A stretch of 19,697 bases of DNA from Clostridiales bacterium (GTDB lineage: Bacteria; Bacillota; Clostridia; Oscillospirales; Oscillospiraceae). The DNA is taken from positions 1 through 19,697 of the forward strand of contig JAAYWX010000153.1 of NCBI GenBank assembly GCA_012516225.1, given 5' to 3'. A model generated the notes under the pieces. That model was not told the DNA's origin, ran no database searches, and saw nothing but the letters and a program-made list of their open reading frames with translations. How positions within the stretch are numbered: position 1 is the stretch's first letter; every line of letters begins with the position of its first letter. This document shows positions 12,851 through 19,697 of this stretch, one piece after another. The position numbers and the translations under genes were made by a program.

Positions 12851-14266
12851 ATGACAGGTTTTGAAAAATATTTGGTTCCCGGGATAAAAGGGCATCTTAT
12901 CGGCATAGGCGGAGTTTCAATGTCTCCCCTTGCGGAAGTGCTCAAAGATATGGGACTTGAAATCTGCGGTTCCGATATGAACGAAAGTGAGAAGACAGAA
13001 CATCTACGCTCTCTCGGAATAAAAGTTAATATAGGGCACAGCCCCGAAAATATCGACGAGGACGTAAGCTTTATTGTGCGCACCGCCGCCGTACACGACG
13101 ACAACCCCGAAATTATGGCCGCAAAAATGCGCGGTCTGCCGGTTTTTGAACGTACGCAGGCATGGGGCGCGATCATGCGCGATTACAAAAACGCCCTGTG
13201 CATATCGGGAACTCACGGTAAAACAACAACCACCTCCATGTCAACCCACATACTTATGGCAGCTCAGCGCGACCCTACCGTCATGATAGGCGGGACCCTC
13301 CCCCTACTTCAGGCGGGACACAGGGTCGGCAAAGGAGATACCATAGTTATGGAATCCTGTGAATATTATAATTCTTTCCACTCGTTCACACCGACTATTG
13401 CGGTCATCTTAAATATTGAAGCCGACCATCTTGATTTTTTCAAAGACCTTGAAGACGTTAAGGCCTCTTTCAGGAAATTCGCTTCTCAAGTTCCGGAATA
13501 CGGCTATATAGTTGCAAATGCAGACGATGAGAACACAATGGATGCACTGAAATCGCTAAACCGCGAAATAGTCACTTTCGGATTGTCTGACAACGCGGAT
13601 GTTTATGCGGAAAACATAGAGAGAAAAGGAGCGCTGACAGAGTTTGACATCATGCACAAAGGCGCACTGTTTACCCATGTAAGCCTTCGTGTCCCCGGTC
13701 TGCACAATGTTAAAAACGCCCTTGCCGCAACCGCCGCCGCTATATGTCTGGGGATAGACTCAACCTCAGTCAGCTATGGACTCGCAGGATTTACCGGAGC
13801 GGGGCGCCGGTTTGAATTTAAAGGAAAATTCAACGGCGCAGATGTCTATGACGATTATGCGCACCACCCGGGCGAACTGAAAGCCCTGCTCGACGCTGTG
13901 GAGCCTCTGGGGTATAACCGCACTATTGTCGTATTCCAGCCGCACACATATTCGCGGACAAAGGCTCTCTTTGACGATTTTGTTGCCCAGCTCAGCCGTC
14001 CCGACCTTACCTATCTTGCCGATATATATGCCGCGCGCGAGAGCAATACTCTCGGAGTATCATCGGCAGACCTTGCCGAGAAGATTCCCGGCGCGGTTTA
14101 TCTTGGCTCATTTGAAGAGCTTGAAAAAAGTCTTAAAGCCACCGCCTCCCCCGGCGATATTATATTGACCGTCGGCGCCGGAGATGTCTATAAACTTGGA
14201 GAACATCTCGTTGAAAGTGAAAAAATCACCTCTGCCTGCGATCTTAAAAGCTATGTTTCAAAATAA
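12851..14266 (+). CDS. murC: UDP-N-acetylmuramate-L-alanine ligase
   Basis: The enzyme joins L-alanine to UDP-N-acetylmuramic acid, the first peptide step of peptidoglycan precursor synthesis, in the cytoplasm. It has 471 residues. Mur ligase features are in order: nucleotide-binding HLIGIGGVSMSPLAEVL near the N-terminus, ATP P-loop SGTHGKTTTTS, central-domain ESCEYYNSFHSF and NIEADHLDFF, then DDYAHHPGELKALL and the QPHTYSRTKALFDDF and GAGDVYKLGEHL blocks of the C-terminal domain. The N-terminal GIGGVSMSP differs slightly from the commoner GIGGIGMSG. The ATG at 12851 is chosen because AAAGGA (12835-12840) lies 10 nt upstream and it leaves the expected short lead before the glycine-rich motif; a TTG at 12776 opens the frame but lacks a ribosome site. 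It is followed by a terminator hairpin. Confidence 0.93.
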   Translation: MTGFEKYLVPGIKGHLIGIGGVSMSPLAEVLKDMGLEICGSDMNESEKTEHLRSLGIKVNIGHSPENIDEDVSFIVRTAAVHDDNPEIMAAKMRGLPVFERTQAWGAIMRDYKNALCISGTHGKTTTTSMSTHILMAAQRDPTVMIGGTLPLLQAGHRVGKGDTIVMESCEYYNSFHSFTPTIAVILNIEADHLDFFKDLEDVKASFRKFASQVPEYGYIVANADDENTMDALKSLNREIVTFGLSDNADVYAENIERKGALTEFDIMHKGALFTHVSLRVPGLHNVKNALAATAAAICLGIDSTSVSYGLAGFTGAGRRFEFKGKFNGADVYDDYAHHPGELKALLDAVEPLGYNRTIVVFQPHTYSRTKALFDDFVAQLSRPDLTYLADIYAARESNTLGVSSADLAEKIPGAVYLGSFEELEKSLKATASPGDIILTVGAGDVYKLGEHLVESEKITSACDLKSYVSK

Positions 14267-14321
14267 CTTGGGTTCTTAAAGACTTTTCAGCTTGTAGCCG
14301 AAAACAAATTTCTCAGCCATG

Positions 14322-14363
14322 ATTTTTGCGGCTCCGGAACAAAAAGTTTCGGGCCGCAAAAAT
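14322..14363. terminator. Terminator after murC
   Basis: ATTTTTGCGGC... and ...GCCGCAAAAAT form a long, nearly perfect stem (14322-14340 with 14346-14363), with one bulge and loop AAAAA. It is flanked by T/A runs on both strands. It isolates murC from spoIIE. Confidence 0.8.
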
Positions 14364-14446
14364 TTATTGCTATTTCCATCCATTTCCTCTGCAAATAAAT
14401 CACTTTTCCGCAGCACATAGCGACCGCATTTTTAGGTAGACATAAA

Positions 14447-14452
14447 TATAAT
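14447..14452 (+). promoter_or_regulatory. Possible spoIIE -10 element without a good -35
   Basis: A perfect TATAAT lies 31 bp before the spoIIE ATG. At 16-21 bp upstream I find no convincing -35 hexamer. In Bacillus, spoIIE is activated by Spo0A-P at a promoter with unusual spacing, so an activator-dependent promoter is plausible, but no clear Spo0A box was recognised. Confidence 0.35.
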
Positions 14453-14483
14453 TATGTTAACACTTGAGAATGGAGGTATGCCT

Positions 14484-16820
14484 ATGGCAGTTAAACAAAA
14501 AGTGGGTAAAAGGGGGGCTGTGATAGTAGGGCTGATGCAAATCCGCGATAAACCTCAGTTTAAGCAGGCCGCCGGATACATTTTGAATTTTATTCTCGGC
14601 TTTGCAATGTCAAACTCTCTGATAATGACCAACCTTGCGCCCTTTGGAATCGGAATAGTTGGGCAGGCCGGTGCGGACTGGGGTGGAATATGCTGTCTTA
14701 TCGGGACTTGCATGGGATATTTCTTGCTGGGAGGATTCGATTGGGGCATAAAGTATGTCGCCACTGCAACGCTGGTGTTTACAGTATCCTTTGTTTTCAG
14801 GGATACGAAGGTGATTAAAAAATCATGGTTCATGCCTTGCATCGTTTCACTTATCACAGGAGTAACATCATTCCTGAATACATTTGAATTCATTGACGGC
14901 TTCCCCGGTGCTGTAAGCATCTTTACCGAAGTAACTTTAGCCGGAGCGAGCACATATTTCTTTGCTTCCGCACTCACCCCTATGAAAACCGGCAGCGAGT
15001 CCGCAGAGCGCAGACAGGCCGTCAGCATACTTGTCCTTTGTTCCTGCCTGCTGATGTCGGTTTGCTCCCTTGAAATAATGAACGTTATATCTGGCGGAAG
15101 ATTTTTTGCCCTTATGATTGTTCTGACAGCGGCATACAAAGGCGGTATGCTTCCGGGATGCGCGGCGGGAACTTCTTTGGGGCTTGCCATGGACATGGCG
15201 GCAGGCGGCGAGATATTTTTCTCAATGGCTTATGCCTTTGCTGGACTGATAAGCGGAATATTTTCAAAACACGGAAGGCTCATGTTCCTTGTAAGCTATA
15301 TTCTTTCAAATACCGTTGCCGTTTTGTGGACATGGGGTGCCTCTCTGCGCATAGAGCTTATGTATGAAGTATTTGCTGCAACGGTTATTTTTGCTCTGCT
15401 TCCCGACAGTTTCCTTGAATATGTGGGCGGAATAGCACAGCTTCCCGCACCGGGCACCGGCGAATCCGGGCTTCGGATGTATGCAGCAAACAGGGCCGAA
15501 AAAATAAGCATAGCATTTAGGGAACTTTACGGTACGGTTTTTAAAAGTCTGACCGGTACTGAAAACGACAACGATATTGCCACCGTTTTTGACAGAGCGG
15601 CAGGCGCGGTATGCGTCAATTGCAAAAACAAAGAAGATTGCTGGCAGAAAAACTTTATGGACACGCTTTCCATAATGAACGATGCTACGGGACCTATGCT
15701 GAAAAGAGGTCGGCTTGTCAAGGAAGACCTTGCCGAGCGCTTCACCGACAAATGCCTTTCGCACTATACTTTCATTTCCGCAGTCAATTCAGAACTGCGC
15801 GGCTTGATGTACAGAAGGCAGTTCCGGAGCCGTCTAAATGAAAATCGTATAGCGGCTTACGGGCAGTATAAAGAACTTGCCGATATAATTGACGGTGTTG
15901 CAAAGGAACTCAGCGGTGCCAAGGGTGCCGATCCTCTTGCGGAACGACGGCTAAAGCGTTTTCTTAGGGCTATGGATATTGAGGCGGACGTTTCCGTATT
16001 CAGGGATAACCGCGGCAGGCTGCGGGCAATAATCGAAAGCGGGCATCTTGGTCCGCTGCTCCGTCAGGGTAATTATCTTGAAATACTTTCAGGAGTCCTT
16101 GGAGTCCGGCTTTGCACCCCCCCTGCCGACGATGAAATTTCGGACAGACGTCTTGTGGTTGTAGAAGCTGAGCCTCTCGTTGCAAGCGTCGGCATAGCGG
16201 GAATAAAGAAAAAGGGAGAACCTGTAAGTGGCGACAGAGGAACATATTTTAAAACGGATCAGGGAATCCTTTGCGTAATACTCGCCGACGGAATGGGGAG
16301 CGGTGAAGACGCAGCAAGAGAAAGCATTAGCGCCGTTCGGACACTTGAGGCTTTTCTTAAAGCGGGAGTTGACCCTGCGGTTGCAATGAAGATTTTAAAT
16401 TCGGTTCTGCTTCTGAAAAACGGCGAGGAATGGGGATATTCCACCATAGATTTAATGTGCGTCGACCTGTTTACTGGTGAAACTTGCTTCTACAAATACG
16501 GAGCGGCACCGTCCTTTGTCAAAAACGGAAAAACTATACGCCGCGTACGCTGTGAAAGTCTTGCAGCCGGCATATGTGCCGGGGAAGGCAGCTCGCCTGA
16601 TATAATACGTATGCGCCTGAAGCCCGGAAATGTCGCTCTTATAGCCAGCGACGGCGTTATGGTTGAAAAAGACGATGCATGGCTTCGCGAAATGCTTACA
16701 AACAGCGATGGCACAGATACAAAAACGCTTGCAAAAGAAACTTTGCGCGCCGCTGTAAGACAGTTTGGCTGTGAGGACGATATGACCGTTCTTGCTGTCC
16801 GCGTCGACGAGAGGTCTTAG
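14484..16820 (+). CDS. spoIIE: Stage II sporulation protein E (PP2C-type phosphatase)
   Basis: SpoIIE dephosphorylates the anti-anti-sigma factor SpoIIAA, activating sigma-F in the forespore, and also associates with FtsZ at the polar septum. The 778-residue protein has an N-terminal region of about ten membrane helices (about 25-320), a central regulatory region with a Cys cluster (CVNCKNKEDC), and a C-terminal PP2C domain (about 560-778). Metal-binding aspartates are visible in ADGMGSG (Asp602), ASDGV (Asp723) and EDDMT (Asp765/766). Length is slightly below the 827 residues of Bacillus SpoIIE. The ATG at 14484 is preferred because GGAGG (14472-14476) lies 7 nt upstream; ATGs at 14454 and 14478 are badly placed. 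It marks the organism as an endospore former. A small gene follows after 3 bp. Confidence 0.93.
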   Translation: MAVKQKVGKRGAVIVGLMQIRDKPQFKQAAGYILNFILGFAMSNSLIMTNLAPFGIGIVGQAGADWGGICCLIGTCMGYFLLGGFDWGIKYVATATLVFTVSFVFRDTKVIKKSWFMPCIVSLITGVTSFLNTFEFIDGFPGAVSIFTEVTLAGASTYFFASALTPMKTGSESAERRQAVSILVLCSCLLMSVCSLEIMNVISGGRFFALMIVLTAAYKGGMLPGCAAGTSLGLAMDMAAGGEIFFSMAYAFAGLISGIFSKHGRLMFLVSYILSNTVAVLWTWGASLRIELMYEVFAATVIFALLPDSFLEYVGGIAQLPAPGTGESGLRMYAANRAEKISIAFRELYGTVFKSLTGTENDNDIATVFDRAAGAVCVNCKNKEDCWQKNFMDTLSIMNDATGPMLKRGRLVKEDLAERFTDKCLSHYTFISAVNSELRGLMYRRQFRSRLNENRIAAYGQYKELADIIDGVAKELSGAKGADPLAERRLKRFLRAMDIEADVSVFRDNRGRLRAIIESGHLGPLLRQGNYLEILSGVLGVRLCTPPADDEISDRRLVVVEAEPLVASVGIAGIKKKGEPVSGDRGTYFKTDQGILCVILADGMGSGEDAARESISAVRTLEAFLKAGVDPAVAMKILNSVLLLKNGEEWGYSTIDLMCVDLFTGETCFYKYGAAPSFVKNGKTIRRVRCESLAAGICAGEGSSPDIIRMRLKPGNVALIASDGVMVEKDDAWLREMLTNSDGTDTKTLAKETLRAAVRQFGCEDDMTVLAVRVDERS

Positions 16821-16823
16821 CCT

Positions 16824-17228
16824 ATGGACATTCAAAAACACACCACAAGTAAACGGAAAAAAACGGGTAAAATAAGGAAGCCGAAACTGAATAATAGCTC
16901 CCTTTCGCGGTTAAACTGGGAACAAATGGACACGCAAGGGGGATTTGATGTGATCAAAGGTGTTTCGCACAGAGTCATCGTAGTTAAGTCGCCTGATAAA
17001 TACTTCGAGGAGGCAATCTTTGTGATTCGGGAGGACGTTCTGAACAGCAGAGGCGCGGACAGCGCAACGGTTCTAAAAGAGGCCCGACGAGTTGCCAATT
17101 CTTATGTAGGGGGTAAAAATAAAACAGGAAAGCGTTTCATATCAAAGCTTCCCGCACCGCTGTTCGTTGCTGCGGGAGCCGCCGCTACAGGTGTTGCGTG
17201 GCTTGCGCTTCATCTTTGCGGCGTCTGA
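16824..17228 (+). CDS. Unknown 134-aa protein with a C-terminal membrane helix, coupled to spoIIE
   Basis: I do not recognise this family with confidence. The N-terminal 25 residues are strongly basic (many Lys/Arg). A central domain (about 40-95) begins FDVIKGVSHRVIVVKSPD and contains a predicted beta-strand pair then helices. A Gly/Lys-rich hinge follows, and residues about 110-133 form one hydrophobic helix ending at the C-terminus. No signal peptide is present, so a C-terminally anchored cytoplasmic protein is likely. The ATG lies 3 bp after the spoIIE stop, and its ribosome site AGAGG (16810-16814) is inside spoIIE, so the two are almost certainly co-transcribed and coupled. A role in sporulation or at the septum is inference from this position only. 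Confidence 0.75.
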   Translation: MDIQKHTTSKRKKTGKIRKPKLNNSSLSRLNWEQMDTQGGFDVIKGVSHRVIVVKSPDKYFEEAIFVIREDVLNSRGADSATVLKEARRVANSYVGGKNKTGKRFISKLPAPLFVAAGAAATGVAWLALHLCGV

Positions 17229-17323
17229 AACGTGGCAGACAAAAACGATTGACTGAAGTACAAAATTTAATTGGCTGAGCAAAAGGCAGACAAATTATTC
17301 AAAAAAATCGGATATACTATTCG

Positions 17324-17370
17324 CCGGGCCAAGTATATGATAAGTATACTTTGCCCGGTGCGCTTTTTTT
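17324..17370 (+). terminator. Terminator of the spoIIE operon
   Basis: CCGGGCCAAGTATA (17324-17337) pairs with TATACTTTGCCCGG (17345-17358), with one mismatch and a 7-nt loop, followed by TGCGC and seven Ts (17364-17370). It closes the spoIIE unit about 95 bp after the small gene; the rest of 17229-17323 shows nothing recognisable. Confidence 0.88.
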
Positions 17371-17415
17371 GTCAAAACCCGTATTGGCTTTAATGAGGAT
17401 TATTGGGCATGGTTA

Positions 17416-17444
17416 TTGTATTATTTGCCCTAAGATGATAAAAT
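17416..17444 (+). promoter_or_regulatory. mtaD-ahcY promoter
   Basis: TTGTAT (17416-17421) and TAAAAT (17439-17444) are separated by 17 bp. The predicted start near 17451 leaves a leader of about 35 nt, too short for a SAM or SAH riboswitch. Confidence 0.5.
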
Positions 17445-17485
17445 CAGCTATCCGATATATTCCTTACTGGTCAGGAGGGCCGACT

Positions 17486-18760
17486 TTGAACATTCTTATA
17501 AAAAACGCCTTTGCCGTTCTTCCGGAAGGCAGCAAAGAAAACTGTTCCGTCTGGATTAAAGACGGAATGATCATCGCTATAGACAATGAACCTCAGGGTT
17601 TTTCCGCAGACAAGACAATAGACGCTGCAGACAAACTGCTTATACCCGGTTTTGTTAACGCACATACCCATGTTCATATGACGGCGCTAAGAAACAGGGC
17701 GGACGACCTCGGCTTTATGACGTGGCTTTTTGACAATGTCATGCCTATGGAAGATAAACTTACGGATGACGACGCTTACTGGAGCATCCAGCTTGCTTTC
17801 ATGGAAATGCTGCAGAGTGGAACTACAAGCTACCTTGATATGCACATGTTCCCCGATATAATGGTGAAGGCCGCACTTGACGCCGGTATGCGAGCTGTGC
17901 TTTCCAGAGGTCTTCAGGGAGGCATAGACACTTTTGAAGCAGGAAAAAAGCGCCTTGAACAAGCTGTTTCCGATATAAACAAATATAAGGACATGCCTGC
18001 AATAAGCTTTATGCTTGCACCGCACGCGCCCTATACCTGCGACGAATACTATCTTAAAGTCATATCCGCTCTCGCCGATGAACTTCATCTCGGTATCCAT
18101 ACCCACCTTTCGGAAAGTCTGGATGAGCAAAACACCATAAAACAGAGGTATAATATGACTCCTGCGGAATTTTACGATTCCTGCGGAATAATGCGGAGCA
18201 ATACTGTCTGCGCACACTGCGTCTACCTTTCGGAAAGCGACATGAATCTTCTTGCCGAACGCGGCGTGAGCGTTGCCCACAATGCGGCAAGCAACATGAA
18301 ACTGGGCAACGGCTTTGCCGATGTGCCAGCTCTGCTTGAACATAACATAAACGTATGCCTTGGAACGGACAGTTCCGCAAGCAACAACAATCTGAGTATG
18401 CTGCGTGAAATGCAGCTTGTAAGCCTTATCCACAAGGGTACGCATAAAAACGCTACAACCGTTTCCGCCTCGGAAGTCTTTGATATGGCAACAATAAACG
18501 GAGCAAAGGCGTTGGGCATTTCGGACAAAACCGGTGAAATCCGCGTCGGCAAGTGTGCCGATCTGAGTCTTTTTGATATGAATTCCGTCGGTTTCTATCC
18601 GATAGGCGATCCGAAATCTGCGCTGTGCTATTCAAGTGCGGGACTTAGAGCCGATACCGTCATTGTCAACGGCAAAGTTCTCCTTGAAAAAGGCGAATTT
18701 AAAACGATTGACGAGGAGCGGGTCAGATACGAAATAAAAAAGCTGGTTAAAAAGTTCTGA
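17486..18760 (+). CDS. mtaD: 5-methylthioadenosine/S-adenosylhomocysteine deaminase
   Basis: The enzyme is a cytoplasmic amidohydrolase that removes the 6-amino group of S-adenosylhomocysteine, methylthioadenosine and sometimes adenosine, giving the inosine analogues. The 424-residue length is typical. Metal and catalytic residues appear in order: His60-x-His62 (NAHTH), His207 and Glu210 (THLSES), His244 (CAHC) and Asp295 (LGTDSSASNNN). These match the single-metal site known from Thermotoga TM0936. The TTG at 17486 is chosen because AGGAGGG (17473-17479) lies 6 nt upstream; the frame opens back to 17351, but that overlaps the upstream terminator. Guanine deaminase and chlorohydrolase relatives are alternatives, but adjacency to ahcY 25 bp downstream favours SAH/MTA deaminase. 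Confidence 0.9.
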   Translation: MNILIKNAFAVLPEGSKENCSVWIKDGMIIAIDNEPQGFSADKTIDAADKLLIPGFVNAHTHVHMTALRNRADDLGFMTWLFDNVMPMEDKLTDDDAYWSIQLAFMEMLQSGTTSYLDMHMFPDIMVKAALDAGMRAVLSRGLQGGIDTFEAGKKRLEQAVSDINKYKDMPAISFMLAPHAPYTCDEYYLKVISALADELHLGIHTHLSESLDEQNTIKQRYNMTPAEFYDSCGIMRSNTVCAHCVYLSESDMNLLAERGVSVAHNAASNMKLGNGFADVPALLEHNINVCLGTDSSASNNNLSMLREMQLVSLIHKGTHKNATTVSASEVFDMATINGAKALGISDKTGEIRVGKCADLSLFDMNSVGFYPIGDPKSALCYSSAGLRADTVIVNGKVLLEKGEFKTIDEERVRYEIKKLVKKF

Positions 18761-18785
18761 AAAATTACTGAAAGGATGTGCGGTA

Positions 18786-19697
18786 ATGAGCGATATAAGA
18801 GATTTATCTCTCGCTCCTGAGGGAGAGAAAAAGATTTCGTGGGCATCGCGCAATATGCCCGTTTTAAAAAGCATTGAGGATGATTTTATAAAAACCAAGC
18901 CCTTTTCCGGACTTAAAATCGCCCTTTCGGTGCATATGGAAGCCAAAACTGCTTACCTCTGCCGCGTTCTCCAAGCGGGCGGGGCTGAGATGCATGTCAC
19001 AGGCAGCAATCCGCTATCCACTCAGGATGACATAGCAGCCGCTCTCGCTGCCGGCGGAATAGATATACATGCATATCACGCGGCTACGGAAGACGAATAT
19101 ATCCGCCATCTGTGCGCCGTTCTGGAATGCGGCCCTAATATCATAATCGACGACGGCGGCGACCTTGTGCATCTTATGCACACGAAGTATACGCACCTTA
19201 TTCCCGACGTAATAGGCGGATGTGAGGAAACCACCACTGGAATACACAGACTGCGTGCCATGGTAAAAGACGGTTCTCTGCGTTTCCCAATGGTTATGGT
19301 AAATGAGGCGGACTGCAAGCACCTTTTCGACAACCGCTACGGAACTGGCCAATCCGTATGGGACGCTATAGACCGTACAACCAATTTAATAGTCGCCGGA
19401 AAAACCGTTGTTGTCGCAGGATATGGATGGTGCGGCAAGGGTACGGCAATGCGCGCAAAAGGACTCGGTGCCCGTGTTCTGGTCACGGAAGTTGACCCTA
19501 TAAAAGCAATCGAAGCGGAAATGGATGGGTTCGAAGTTATGCCCATGTTGGAAGCTTCTGCCCTTGGCGATATTTTCATAACAGTTACCGGCTGCAAAGA
19601 CGTAATTGTCCGGGAACATTTTGAGCGTATGAAAGACGGGGCGATTCTATGCAATGCTGGACATTTTAATGTCGAGATAAATCTCACTCACCTTGCA
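18786..19697 (+). CDS. ahcY: Adenosylhomocysteinase family enzyme, 3' end beyond the window
   Basis: The first 304 residues are present out of an expected 400-420. The family cleaves S-adenosylhomocysteine (or the inosyl analogue) to homocysteine and a nucleoside, using bound NAD. Visible features are the substrate segment His50-MEAKT (50-55), SNPLSTQDD (74-82), DDGGDLVHLMHTKY (122-135), EETTTG (147-152), Lys178 with FDN (181-183), and the NAD fold AGYGWCGKG (211-219). The wording and lack of inserts resemble the short archaeal/Thermotoga form. Animal AhcY has Thr57 and Glu59 contacting adenine; the aligned residues here are Glu52 and Lys54, which may change base preference. ATG 18786 follows AAAGGA (18771-18776) at 9 nt, 25 bp after mtaD, so the two form an operon. 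Confidence 0.93.
   Translation, partial: MSDIRDLSLAPEGEKKISWASRNMPVLKSIEDDFIKTKPFSGLKIALSVHMEAKTAYLCRVLQAGGAEMHVTGSNPLSTQDDIAAALAAGGIDIHAYHAATEDEYIRHLCAVLECGPNIIIDDGGDLVHLMHTKYTHLIPDVIGGCEETTTGIHRLRAMVKDGSLRFPMVMVNEADCKHLFDNRYGTGQSVWDAIDRTTNLIVAGKTVVVAGYGWCGKGTAMRAKGLGARVLVTEVDPIKAIEAEMDGFEVMPMLEASALGDIFITVTGCKDVIVREHFERMKDGAILCNAGHFNVEINLTHLA

Noticed and set aside
17351..17485. N-terminal extension of mtaD from TTG at 17351
   Set aside because: It begins inside the preceding terminator stem and has no ribosome site; TTG 17486 has AGGAGGG at 6 nt.
17687..18445. 252-residue open frame antisense to mtaD
   Set aside because: Shadow of a well-conserved amidohydrolase gene; no ribosome site and no recognisable motifs.

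Overview
The window looks like chromosomal DNA from an anaerobic, endospore-forming member of the Firmicutes/Clostridia, probably near the Oscillospiraceae. The evidence is a complete spoIIE, an S-layer-homology (SLH) surface protein, sigma-A-like promoters, strong GGAGG ribosome sites, several TTG/GTG starts and classical hairpin plus T-run terminators. Species cannot be assigned by eye. No tRNA, rRNA, CRISPR array, prophage or intact insertion sequence was seen.

Layout. (1) 1-2412 is a decayed surface-protein locus: the end of an SLH protein interrupted by an in-frame TGA, then an exported protein broken by at least three frameshifts and two internal stops. (2) 2413-3800 has an AT-rich spacer with inverted repeats, a small cysteine-rich metal-binding protein and a gamma-carbonic-anhydrase-like protein. 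(3) 3849-5842 has rodA (minus) and radC (plus), divergent from promoters whose -35 boxes overlap in one palindrome. (4) 5932-8152 is a minus-strand unit encoding a secreted SH3b/GH18 glycosidase with a Pro/Thr/Ser repeat linker, then a cupin. (5) 8226-11294 is a zinc-uptake locus: znuA (minus) opposite znuC-znuB-zur (plus), with an operator-like dyad in the shared promoter region whose core 10-mer recurs just upstream of zur. (6) cca (minus) and murC (plus) diverge from 12602-12850. (7) spoIIE is followed by a 134-aa membrane-anchored protein of unknown function. (8) An mtaD-ahcY operon runs off the right edge.

How the genes fit together. The zinc locus reads as a self-regulated uptake system: lipoprotein receptor, ATPase, permease and Fur-family repressor. 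mtaD and ahcY adjoin, and AhcY carries Lys where the animal enzyme has an adenine-contacting Glu. This suggests S-adenosylhomocysteine may be deaminated first and the inosyl product then hydrolysed. rodA, murC and spoIIE serve elongation, peptidoglycan precursor synthesis and sporulation, but are not one operon.

No wholly new system is evident. The best leads are the mtaD-ahcY pair, the zinc-locus operator, the shared -35 palindrome between rodA and radC, and the unknown protein coupled to spoIIE.
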